Shown here piece by piece: positions 1 to 4,766 of a stretch of DNA of 6,659 bases. Position 1 is the stretch's first letter. Every line of letters starts with the position of its first letter. Below the pieces are notes generated by a model. It was not told where the DNA came from. It saw nothing but the letters and a program-made list of their open reading frames with translations, and made no database searches. Origin of the DNA: Candidatus Microgenomates bacterium. GTDB taxonomy: Bacteria; Patescibacteriota; Microgenomatia; UBA1406; GWC2-37-13. Position numbers and translations under genes: made by a program. The stretch is from contig JACOTV010000133.1 of assembly GCA_016178125.1 (NCBI GenBank), positions 1-6,659 of the forward strand, written 5' to 3'.

Positions 1-163
1 ATCCGAGAGCACGTTTTAACACATCGTTATTTATGTAGGTTCTTGCATGACCGATATGGGTGTAATCATACACCGTGGGTCCGCAAGAATAGTACGTCAC
101 GTTAGGCGCGGCAAGGGGCTGGAACTCTTCTATAGAACGCGAAAGGGTGTTATAAAGTTTCAT
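1..163 (-). CDS. cysS: Cysteinyl-tRNA synthetase, N-terminal part (runs off the window)
   Basis: Only the first 54 codons are present; the gene continues beyond the left edge. The product is the cytoplasmic class I synthetase that activates cysteine and loads it onto tRNA-Cys. The reading starts MKLYNTLSRSIEEF and carries the class I HIGH signature at residues 36-39 (H36-I-G-H39, followed by AR). Just before it is the family block C27-G-P-T-V-Y, whose cysteine corresponds to the first zinc ligand of CysRS (Cys28 in E. coli). The start fits known CysRS N-termini, which begin a few residues before the NTL motif. The ATG lies 24 bases downstream of the amine oxidase stop codon on the same strand, so co-transcription is possible. 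No Shine-Dalgarno sequence is visible. The identification is secure despite truncation. Confidence 0.96.
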   Translation of the reverse strand, partial: MKLYNTLSRSIEEFQPLAAPNVTYYSCGPTVYDYTHIGHARTYINNDVLKRALG

Positions 164-177
164 ACGGTACTGCTGCA

Positions 178-183
178 ATTATA
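178..183 (-). promoter_or_regulatory. Possible -10 box (TATAAT) before cysS
   Basis: A perfect TATAAT lies on the minus strand with 14 bases between it and the cysS ATG, inside the 24-base spacer after the amine oxidase gene. No good -35 hexamer is found at 16-18 bases. Transcription from here would give a leader of about 7-8 bases. This could be a private promoter for cysS, or a chance AT-rich match. Confidence 0.3.
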
Positions 184-187
184 GCCA

Positions 188-1489
188 TCATTTTTTCAAA
201 TAATACAGAATCTGGCGTGCAGCGCGTTCTCCTGATTCAAGCGCGCCTTCCATATACCCCTGAAACTGTGCCGTGTGCTCACCGGCCATAAACACATGGT
301 GATTAGGCTTTCGAAGGAAGGTCTGCGACGCCAGATCTTCGCTATCAAACACCGCGTACGCACCGCGGGTATAGGGATTGTCCCCCCAGTAATAGCTATC
401 GACGGCTTGTACATATGCGCGGACATCGCCAAAGGGCACCGCAAGTGCGTCGCATACGGCGGCCAACTTTTGTTGATAACTCATGCTACCAATTGTTGCC
501 GCGCGGTCACCCGTTGCATAGGAAACCAAGATCCCCGAGGTGCCCGGTTGTCCTTGGGTTGCATGGTAAATATGATGTGCGATGGTGTCTGTTAGTATCT
601 CGAACCGATCGTCATGCCAAAAGCGTTTCTTAAAAAGAACCGCCGTTTTGGTAATGCGGGCATATGACAACGTGTCCATCGCATGTTTTTGACGCGGATG
701 AAGTGCTGGATGCCAGAGAATATTCGAAAGTGCTTCGGTGGGAAGTGCGCTTACTAAGTAGGTGCCGTTGTACATTTTTTCATCCGTTGTTTTGACGAAT
801 ACCTGGCCGTCGTGTTGAGCAATATACGCAGCCTCGCTATTAAAATGAATGCTCCGAGGGCCGAGCGTTGCCGCAAGTGCCTCGGGTAGGAGCGCATTCC
901 CCCCCTCGATCCTGTCGCGGACAGCAAAAGCAATATCTCCTCCATTTTCTTCGTACTCAGAAAGCATGTTGTAAGCCGACGTGAACCGGGTGCTTTCGCC
1001 GATGTCGGTACTATGAAAGAGCTCGAGTAGTTCGATGTCGTCTTGGTTCATACCGTGTTGCATGAGAAAATGCCACCAGTCTATATTCTTAAGCTCAGTG
1101 AGTCGCCTACCCCGTAAATGCGGAAACCGCTTCATCATAAGATCCATCATGCCGTACCAGTTTTGGTGCAATCGCCAGTGCTGCGGTTTTTTATGAATGC
1201 CACGGATGAGGAGATGGGTATTAAGGTTGTGGGGTATGAGCCGGAGTCCAAACTGGCGGCACAAGGCACGGACATGCTTATGCGTTTTGCCAATCCACTC
1301 CCCGCCCATTTCGTAGGTGAGCGCGGGCTCATCGGCAAAACGCCGCGTATCCACGCGTCCACCAATGCGATTGGTCGCTTCAAGGACGGTGACTTCGACG
1401 CCACGTTTTTTTAGGGCATAGGCCGCATTGAGTCCAGCAAGGCCGGCGCCGAGCACAAGTACATGCGCCGGCCTAGGTTGTTTTTTCAT
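188..1489 (-). CDS. Flavin monoamine oxidase family protein (FAD-dependent amine oxidase)
   Basis: A 433-residue protein of normal length for bacterial flavin amine oxidases, which use FAD to oxidise amines or amino acids to imines, usually passing electrons to O2. Residues 9-37 form the FAD-binding Rossmann unit (VLVLGAGLAGLNAAYALKK, then VLEA with ribose-binding Glu37). The GG motif RIGGRV follows at 41-46, then GGEW at 62-65. The C-terminal block has YYWGDNPYTRGAYAVF near 366-381, and the second FAD-contact signature FMAGEHTAQFQGYMEGALESG at 400-420, typical of MAO/LAAO/polyamine oxidases. There is no signal peptide or membrane segment, so it is probably cytoplasmic. The substrate cannot be read from the sequence. 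It lies upstream of cysS on the same strand and is divergent from a cupredoxin gene. A polyG run (positions 899-905 as C on the plus strand) lies inside the gene. The start is the only sensible ATG before the Rossmann fold. Confidence 0.93.
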   Translation of the reverse strand: MKKQPRPAHVLVLGAGLAGLNAAYALKKRGVEVTVLEATNRIGGRVDTRRFADEPALTYEMGGEWIGKTHKHVRALCRQFGLRLIPHNLNTHLLIRGIHKKPQHWRLHQNWYGMMDLMMKRFPHLRGRRLTELKNIDWWHFLMQHGMNQDDIELLELFHSTDIGESTRFTSAYNMLSEYEENGGDIAFAVRDRIEGGNALLPEALAATLGPRSIHFNSEAAYIAQHDGQVFVKTTDEKMYNGTYLVSALPTEALSNILWHPALHPRQKHAMDTLSYARITKTAVLFKKRFWHDDRFEILTDTIAHHIYHATQGQPGTSGILVSYATGDRAATIGSMSYQQKLAAVCDALAVPFGDVRAYVQAVDSYYWGDNPYTRGAYAVFDSEDLASQTFLRKPNHHVFMAGEHTAQFQGYMEGALESGERAARQILYYLKK

Positions 1490-1500
1490 TCTTAGTAATC

Positions 1501-1529
1501 AGTATAAATGGATAAGTATTGACTTTGAA
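1501..1529 (-). promoter_or_regulatory. Predicted sigma70-type promoter for the amine oxidase gene
   Basis: On the minus strand the hexamer TTCAAA (1524-1529) is followed by a 17-base spacer and TATACT (1501-1506). The -10 box ends 11 bases before the oxidase ATG, so the predicted transcript would start about 5 bases before the start codon, effectively leaderless. This agrees with the absence of a Shine-Dalgarno sequence. The -35 box shares base 1524 with the divergent cupredoxin promoter. This is a prediction from consensus only. Confidence 0.5.
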
Positions 1530-1547
1530 ATGAAAGAGTCTTACGAT
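1519..1547 (+). promoter_or_regulatory. Predicted sigma70-type promoter for the cupredoxin operon
   Basis: TTGACT (1519-1524, 5 of 6 consensus) is separated by exactly 17 bases from TACGAT (1542-1547, 4 of 6). The predicted start near 1554 gives a leader of about 23 bases before the cupredoxin ATG, without a recognisable Shine-Dalgarno sequence. The box abuts the opposite-strand promoter of the amine oxidase, so the two polymerases would compete for the same DNA. Confidence 0.55.
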
Positions 1548-1576
1548 GACTGTAATTAGCATTTGATTTACTCATT

Positions 1577-2029
1577 ATGCAAAAAGGAAACACTAATAGT
1601 ATCGCGATTGTCATAACCGTCATTGTCCTCATCGTCGGCGCCATTTTTATGTTGTCGCGTCAAAACAAAACGATAGCTCCCGAAAAGGAATCTTCTGCGC
1701 AGGCTCAAGGGGGAGCATTACACCCAAGTAGCGGTAGCGCAGGCATTGTCGAAGGTGACCAGAACGGCCAAGCGATGCAATCGATTGATATTAAGATAAA
1801 GGATTCTACTTTTAATCCTTTTAAGCTCACTATCAAGAAGGGTACAAGTATTACTTGGAAAAACTATGACTCGATGCCTCATACGGTGACTGCTTCGGAT
1901 AAATCGTTTGATTCAGGAAGTATGGCCAAAGATAAAACATTTACCCATACCTTCACCACGGTTGGGACCTATGACTATGTTTGTACATTCCATTCAAACA
2001 TGAAGGCGCAGGTGATTGTGCAGGAATGA
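1577..2029 (+). CDS. Membrane-anchored cupredoxin (amicyanin/plastocyanin-like blue copper protein)
   Basis: A 150-residue protein. Residues 8-26 are a hydrophobic N-terminal anchor (uncleaved signal or signal peptide) with no lipobox cysteine. Residues 27-68 are a Gln/Ser/Gly-rich linker, and 69-150 a single cupredoxin beta-sandwich. The type 1 copper ligands are all visible: His102 in MPHTV, Cys136, His139 and Met142 in CTFHSNM. The C-x2-H-x2-M loop has the short spacing of amicyanin (plastocyanin and pseudoazurin have C-x2-H-x4-M), and the preceding GTYDY is also amicyanin-like. The fold carries single electrons outside the cytoplasmic membrane; the partner is unknown. The stop codon overlaps the start of the next gene (ATGA), pointing to coupling with the membrane protein downstream. 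No Shine-Dalgarno sequence is seen. Single-domain cupredoxins of this kind also occur without amine dehydrogenases, so amicyanin function is not proven. Confidence 0.92.
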   Translation: MQKGNTNSIAIVITVIVLIVGAIFMLSRQNKTIAPEKESSAQAQGGALHPSSGSAGIVEGDQNGQAMQSIDIKIKDSTFNPFKLTIKKGTSITWKNYDSMPHTVTASDKSFDSGSMAKDKTFTHTFTTVGTYDYVCTFHSNMKAQVIVQE

Positions 2030-2517
2030 CCGATCGTTTGCTTACTGACCGGTGGTCGATGACACATATTGTTTGGGCGCTCGTTATTTTGATAGGTTCC
2101 CTCTTCACTTATTTTTATCCCCAGTCAATCGACACAGTTTTTATTACGTGGGGTGTGCTGACTCTTGCAGGCATTGGCTGCAGTTCGTATTTAGCTGACT
2201 GGTCTAACGGGTCAAATCGCATACTCCAGATTTTCTGGATAGTAACAGTTGCGGTGTTATTTGCGACTAATGTGTTGTCGGTATCCCGTGGATTTGCCCC
2301 CCAACTCCTTAAATACGACATCTTTTTGCAGTGGTCGGTGGTGAGTAGTGTAGGATATCTTTTTACCGCGCTTATTACTCGATCGCGTCCCATGTTCGTC
2401 GGCGGCCTGGCAACGTTGTTCCTTGTTCCCCTTTTTAGCATTACATCTCTCGCTTCCTATTCTGCACTTCTTTTTGGCATCCCTCATGCGGCCTTTTTAC
2501 TTATTCTGGCGTTCTGA
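2026..2517 (+). CDS. Polytopic membrane protein of unknown function, coupled to the cupredoxin
   Basis: A 163-residue, strongly hydrophobic protein that I do not recognise. About six membrane segments can be drawn, near residues 14-31, 36-55, 66-85, 98-117, 123-141 and 143-163, separated by short loops, with the chain ending inside the last one. The start was placed at the ATG that overlaps the cupredoxin stop (ATGA). The same frame is open 15 codons further upstream, but that would lie deep inside the cupredoxin gene. His14 (SMTHIVW, first helix) and His154 (GIPHAAF, last helix) are histidines in or at the membrane and could in principle bind metal or haem, but nothing confirms this. Tight coupling suggests it works with the copper protein, for example as a membrane partner. 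It could equally be an unrelated small membrane protein. Confidence 0.8.
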   Translation: MTDRLLTDRWSMTHIVWALVILIGSLFTYFYPQSIDTVFITWGVLTLAGIGCSSYLADWSNGSNRILQIFWIVTVAVLFATNVLSVSRGFAPQLLKYDIFLQWSVVSSVGYLFTALITRSRPMFVGGLATLFLVPLFSITSLASYSALLFGIPHAAFLLILAF

Positions 2518-2561
2518 GCGCGCTTCCTGAGCTCCAATAAGGTAAAATATACGTATAGCGT

Positions 2562-3686
2562 ATGGAAATCGCCTTTATTATATTTTTGGTGCTTCTTAAC
2601 GGTGTCTTTGCAATGGCTGAAATAGCCATTCTCGCATCGCGCAAAAATCGACTGCAGCAGTTGGCTGCTCGTGGTCAACGGGGTGCGCAGACCGCACTCG
2701 ATCTTCTCAGCCAGCCGAGTGAGTTTTTATCTTCAGTACAGGTTGGAATAACCTTGATCAGTGTGCTTTTGGGTGCTCTTGGAGAGCCAAGCCTTGGCCG
2801 TTCCATTAGGCCGTTTATAGAATCGATCCCCGGTGTTGGTGTGTATCACGAGCCGCTCACGTTTCTCATTGTGATCACGATCATAACGTTTATCTCATTG
2901 TTTGTCGGTGAGCTTGTTCCTAAGCGTATCGCGGTGAGTAGTCCCGAGCGGATCGCTTCTATGATGGCGCCGTTTATCAGTGGGCTTGCGCTCGTTACTG
3001 CGCCGTTTGTTACGTTATTAAGTCGTGCGACCGACTGGGTCATCAGTGTGCTTCATTTAAAGCAATCAAACGATACGAGTGTGACCGAGGAAGAGGTACG
3101 AATGCTTATTCGTGAAGGAAGTCGCATTGGGATTTTTAATAAGACCGAAACCGATTTGGTAGAACGTGCTCTCAGGCTGGACGATGTGAAGGTGAATTCA
3201 CTCATGAAGCCCCGTAACGCAATCAAATGCATAGACGTCAATAAGTTCTCAAAAAAGCCGATGGATTTTCTTAAACGGCACCCGTTTGATCATATTATTC
3301 TTTGTGAAAAAAACCTCGATCATCTGGTTGGCGTAATATACATTAAAGACCTCCTTCAGCTACTGGCGCAGAATCAGAAAGCCGACATTAAAAAAGTTAT
3401 ACAAAAACCGCAAATGGTTCCCGAATCGATGCGCGTTTTACGCGTCTTAGAATTGTTTCGTAACTCCACCATGCGGCTTTCATTTGTAATCGATGAATAC
3501 GGTAATATTCAGGGTCTCGTTACGTTTAACGATATTTTGCAAGCGTTGGTTGGGGAGATTATGTCAAAAGAAAAAAACGGCGACCCCGATGTGGTTAAGC
3601 GCTCAGATGGGTCTCTTCTACTAGACGGCATGATATCGATACAAGACCTGAAAAAACTCCTTCAGCTACCATCACTTCCGATTTAA
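2562..3686 (+). CDS. CNNM/CorC-HlyC family membrane protein with CBS pair, C-terminally truncated
   Basis: A 374-residue protein of the CNNM transmembrane domain (DUF21) + CBS pair + CorC_HlyC family, annotated as haemolysin-like or as Mg/Co transport or efflux regulators. Residues 1-165 form the membrane domain, with LNGVFAMAEIAILASRK at 12-28, VGITLISVLLGALGEP at 61-76 and GELVPKR at 116-122, all family hallmarks. The CBS pair spans about 210-333 (VNSLMKPR, LDHLVGVIYIKDLL, DEYGNIQGLVTFNDIL). Then SDGSLLLDGMISIQDLKKLL at 348-367 opens the C-terminal domain, which stops abruptly after LPSLPI. Full-length relatives continue for about 60 residues. The end of that domain is encoded immediately downstream in another frame, so an internal deletion with frameshift is likely (separate entry). 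The membrane and CBS domains are intact and may still function. The only clear Shine-Dalgarno-like bases (TAAGG) lie about 20 bases upstream of the ATG. Confidence 0.9.
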   Translation: MEIAFIIFLVLLNGVFAMAEIAILASRKNRLQQLAARGQRGAQTALDLLSQPSEFLSSVQVGITLISVLLGALGEPSLGRSIRPFIESIPGVGVYHEPLTFLIVITIITFISLFVGELVPKRIAVSSPERIASMMAPFISGLALVTAPFVTLLSRATDWVISVLHLKQSNDTSVTEEEVRMLIREGSRIGIFNKTETDLVERALRLDDVKVNSLMKPRNAIKCIDVNKFSKKPMDFLKRHPFDHIILCEKNLDHLVGVIYIKDLLQLLAQNQKADIKKVIQKPQMVPESMRVLRVLELFRNSTMRLSFVIDEYGNIQGLVTFNDILQALVGEIMSKEKNGDPDVVKRSDGSLLLDGMISIQDLKKLLQLPSLPI

Positions 3687-3774
3687 ATGGTCAACGTTTC
3701 AATTTGAAGTCGTCGACATGGATAATCATCGTGTCGACAAAGTCCTCGTCAGCATACTGGGAAAGAAGAAGTAG
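3682..3774 (+). pseudogene. Out-of-frame remnant of the CorC_HlyC C-terminal domain
   Basis: In the +1 frame relative to the CNNM gene, this stretch reads FKWSTFQFEVVDMD, then NHRVDKVLVSILGKKK and a TAG stop. It matches the usual ending of CNNM/CorC proteins, where a Trp-containing strand leads to F-E-V-x-D-M-D-x-x-R-V-D-x-V. In intact relatives about 30 residues, usually containing a TVAGFV-like and a G-D strand, separate the LPSLPI point of the upstream gene from this Trp. Those are missing here, and the deletion length is not a multiple of three. The remnant is free of stops and close to the family pattern, so the lesion looks recent, or is an assembly error. It has no start codon of its own. 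Confidence 0.82.
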
Positions 3775-4278
3775 TTAATTCCAGTTAAGTGCGTTGGGTG
3801 TTGAAATCTGCCACGCACAATATGTCGAGGGATCGAAGTATGCATTAGTGGCAGTCGTGCCGAGCGCACCCTCGGGGGTGTAATATAACTGCACTTTATA
3901 GTCTATTCCATCTGACTTATACCAATAACCTGCACTGGTCGAGCCTCCGCATGAACCTGTGTTGGCAAGGGGATCATTAGGAAGTTTTTTAATATATGTG
4001 GGGACGATGTTCGGTATGTAATCTAAGATATGGCTACCTCCCGTTGTTGGCTCTCCCAACCAGGCCCCGCCCGTTGAGGGATAAGACCCAGTAATGGTTT
4101 GGTACTGCTCGAGCGCCAACTTAAGGTCATGAAGCTCAAGTCTTCGGCGAGCGTCTCGTGCCGAACGTTGAACACCGGTGTATGATACCAGTCCAACCGT
4201 TGAAAGGATTGCAATTATAGAAATAGCGACAAGAAGTTCAAGAAGAGTAAATCCTTTTTTGTATCTGATACTCATCAT
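3775..4278 (-). CDS. Type IV pilin-like pseudopilin (prepilin N-terminal cleavage/methylation domain)
   Basis: A 167-residue protein beginning MMSIRYKKGFTLLELLVAI. The prepilin peptidase site is K8-G9|F10-T-L-L-E14: cleavage after Gly9 leaves Phe at position +1, and Glu14 is the conserved +5 glutamate. Residues 10-33 are the hydrophobic assembly helix, which continues into the charged helix RSARDARRRLELHDLKLALEQY. The globular part follows, rich in Gly/Ser/Thr/Tyr with aromatic residues, and has two cysteines (110 and 154) that could form a disulfide loop. The product would be a subunit of a type IV pilus or type II-like filament; no assembly genes lie in this window. The frame is open to an ATG at 4302, but that would put the start inside the likely promoter. 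The ATG at 4278 (or the next at 4275) keeps the usual short positive leader. Its stop abuts the ancestral CNNM stop. Confidence 0.9.
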   Translation of the reverse strand: MMSIRYKKGFTLLELLVAISIIAILSTVGLVSYTGVQRSARDARRRLELHDLKLALEQYQTITGSYPSTGGAWLGEPTTGGSHILDYIPNIVPTYIKKLPNDPLANTGSCGGSTSAGYWYKSDGIDYKVQLYYTPEGALGTTATNAYFDPSTYCAWQISTPNALNWN

Positions 4279-4288
4279 TCTAATATAG

Positions 4289-4294
4289 AGTATA
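4289..4294 (-). promoter_or_regulatory. Possible -10 box (TATACT) for the pilin gene
   Basis: TATACT on the minus strand ends 10 bases before the pilin ATG at 4278. This is almost the same arrangement as at the amine oxidase gene, where TATACT stands 11 bases from the ATG. The best -35 at 17 bases (TGCAAA, 4312-4317) is weak. If used, the leader would be only a few bases long. Confidence 0.35.
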
Positions 4295-4301
4295 TACCCC
4301 A

Positions 4302-4324
4302 TAGCCGGTCTTTTGCAGCGGCTA
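4302..4324. repeat. Inverted repeat upstream of the pilin gene
   Basis: TAGCCG (4302-4307) and CGGCTA (4319-4324) form a perfect 6-bp inverted repeat around an 11-base loop. It lies between the tRNA and the pilin start and covers the place where a pilin -35 box would be. It could be a regulator site, an RNA hairpin in the tRNA trailer, or chance. Confidence 0.4.
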
Positions 4325-4336
4325 CAGTCAGTTAAT

Positions 4337-4364
4337 CCCGCGAAGCGGGGAACCGCCGAGGTTC
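4337..4364 (-). terminator. Two abutting hairpins in the tRNA-Pro trailer (possible terminator or processing structure)
   Basis: Reading in the tRNA direction, GAACC-TCGGC-GGTTC (4364-4350) is followed without a gap by CCCGC-TTC-GCGGG (4349-4337), two perfect 5-bp stems with short loops. They begin 6 bases after the last tRNA base. No U-run follows (the next bases are ATTAACTG), so this is not a canonical intrinsic terminator. It may stabilise or end the tRNA transcript, or guide 3' trimming. Assignment as a terminator is tentative; the hairpins themselves are read directly from the sequence. Confidence 0.4.
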
Positions 4365-4370
4365 ATATTG

Positions 4371-4444
4371 TCGGAGTAGGCGGACTTGAACCGCCGGCCT
4401 CAGCGTCCCGAACGCTGCGCTCTAGCCATCTGAGCTATACTCCG
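4371..4444 (-). tRNA. tRNA-Pro, anticodon CGG
   Basis: A complete 74-base cloverleaf. The acceptor stem CGGAGTA pairs fully with TACTCCG, with discriminator A. The D stem is GCTC/GAGC, the anticodon stem CAGCG/CGCTG with loop TTCGGGA, the variable loop AGGCC, and the T stem GGCGG/CCGCC with loop TTCAAGT. U33 precedes the CGG anticodon and G37 follows it, as in tRNA-Pro, so it reads CCG. The C1-G72 pair also fits proline tRNAs. No CCA is encoded (the bases after the discriminator are CAA), so CCA must be added by nucleotidyltransferase. The first 23 bases overlap the 3' end of the GIY-YIG gene on the same strand. Confidence 0.97.
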
Positions 4445-4718
4445 TTTTCTCAGACATAAGAAGTTTTTTAAAGGCGTTACCGCCTTTGTAGGACTTTATT
4501 TCTTTTTCGCGTCTGATAGCCTCTATTTTACTACGTCTCTGTTCAAAATATATGATGACTAATGGTCGCCTATTCTTAGTAGAAGGTACGTGTCCCTCAT
4601 TGTGATACTTTAGCCTAGTCTGTAAATCAGAACAATATCCGACATAGTATCGTTTATCTTTGAGGCTTCGAAGGATATACAAAATGGGTGGGATGACGAT
4701 GTAGGCGATAATCCTCAT
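4422..4718 (-). CDS. Small GIY-YIG nuclease domain protein (UPF0213-like)
   Basis: A 98-residue protein consisting of one GIY-YIG domain. The motif appears as L-Y14-I followed by Y25-V-G27, as is usual in the small UPF0213/YhbQ-type group, with Arg35 (LQTRLKYHN), His39-Asn40 and the Glu-containing helix around E66 (KIEAIRREKEIKSYKGG). These match the catalytic Tyr, Arg and Glu set of the fold. Such proteins are single-domain, probably DNA-processing nucleases of unclear role; they are not homing endonucleases. The ATG at 4718 gives about 10 residues more than usual before the first motif. A TTG at 4682 would give MYILRSLKD and is a plausible alternative start. The last seven residues (TEYSSDG) and the stop are encoded by tRNA-Pro sequence. 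The gene is divergent from the large surface protein gene. Confidence 0.88.
   Translation of the reverse strand: MRIIAYIVIPPILYILRSLKDKRYYVGYCSDLQTRLKYHNEGHVPSTKNRRPLVIIYFEQRRSKIEAIRREKEIKSYKGGNAFKKLLMSEKTEYSSDG
4470..4487. repeat. Perfect hairpin inside the GIY-YIG gene, upstream of the tRNA
   Basis: AAAGGCG and CGCCTTT form a perfect 7-bp inverted repeat around a 4-base loop, and on the minus strand a run of six more A follows. It encodes the conserved KGGNAFKK stretch of the GIY-YIG protein and lies 26 bases upstream of the mature tRNA 5' end, within any joint transcript. A structural role is possible but unproven; the coding constraint alone may explain it. Confidence 0.35.
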
Positions 4719-4746
4719 TGCGATTCGTGCTTAACAGGCGTAGTAT
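4718..4746 (+). promoter_or_regulatory. Possible promoter for the surface protein gene
   Basis: TTGCGA (4718-4723) and TAGTAT (4741-4746) are 17 bases apart, each matching 4 of 6 consensus bases. The predicted start near 4753 would leave a leader of about 14 bases before the ATG at 4767. The -35 box touches the start codon of the divergent GIY-YIG gene. Moderate match only. Confidence 0.35.
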
Positions 4747-4766
4747 GAAAGAAGTTCCCAACGTAT

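Noticed and set aside
275..1414. Several open frames on both strands within the amine oxidase gene
   Set aside because: They are short, lack family features and lie entirely under a gene with clear FAD motifs from end to end; they are shadow frames.
1981..2025. Upstream start for the six-helix membrane protein inside the cupredoxin gene
   Set aside because: The 15 extra residues are only the cupredoxin C-terminus read in another frame. The ATG at 2026 overlaps the cupredoxin stop in a standard coupling arrangement and gives a sensible N-terminus.
188..2517. Alternative genetic code with UGA as glycine
   Set aside because: The amine oxidase, cupredoxin and membrane protein all end with TGA where their families or coupling predict the end, so UGA acts as a stop.
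3676..3695. Programmed ribosomal frameshift in the CNNM gene
   Set aside because: A TTTAAAT heptamer is present but not in the phase needed for -1 slippage, and the tail is in the +1 frame. Even a successful shift would lack about 30 residues of the domain, so a deletion explains the data better.
4422..4718. Homing endonuclease or intron inserted in a tRNA gene
   Set aside because: The tRNA cloverleaf is complete and uninterrupted, and the GIY-YIG protein is the small single-domain UPF0213 type rather than a homing enzyme.
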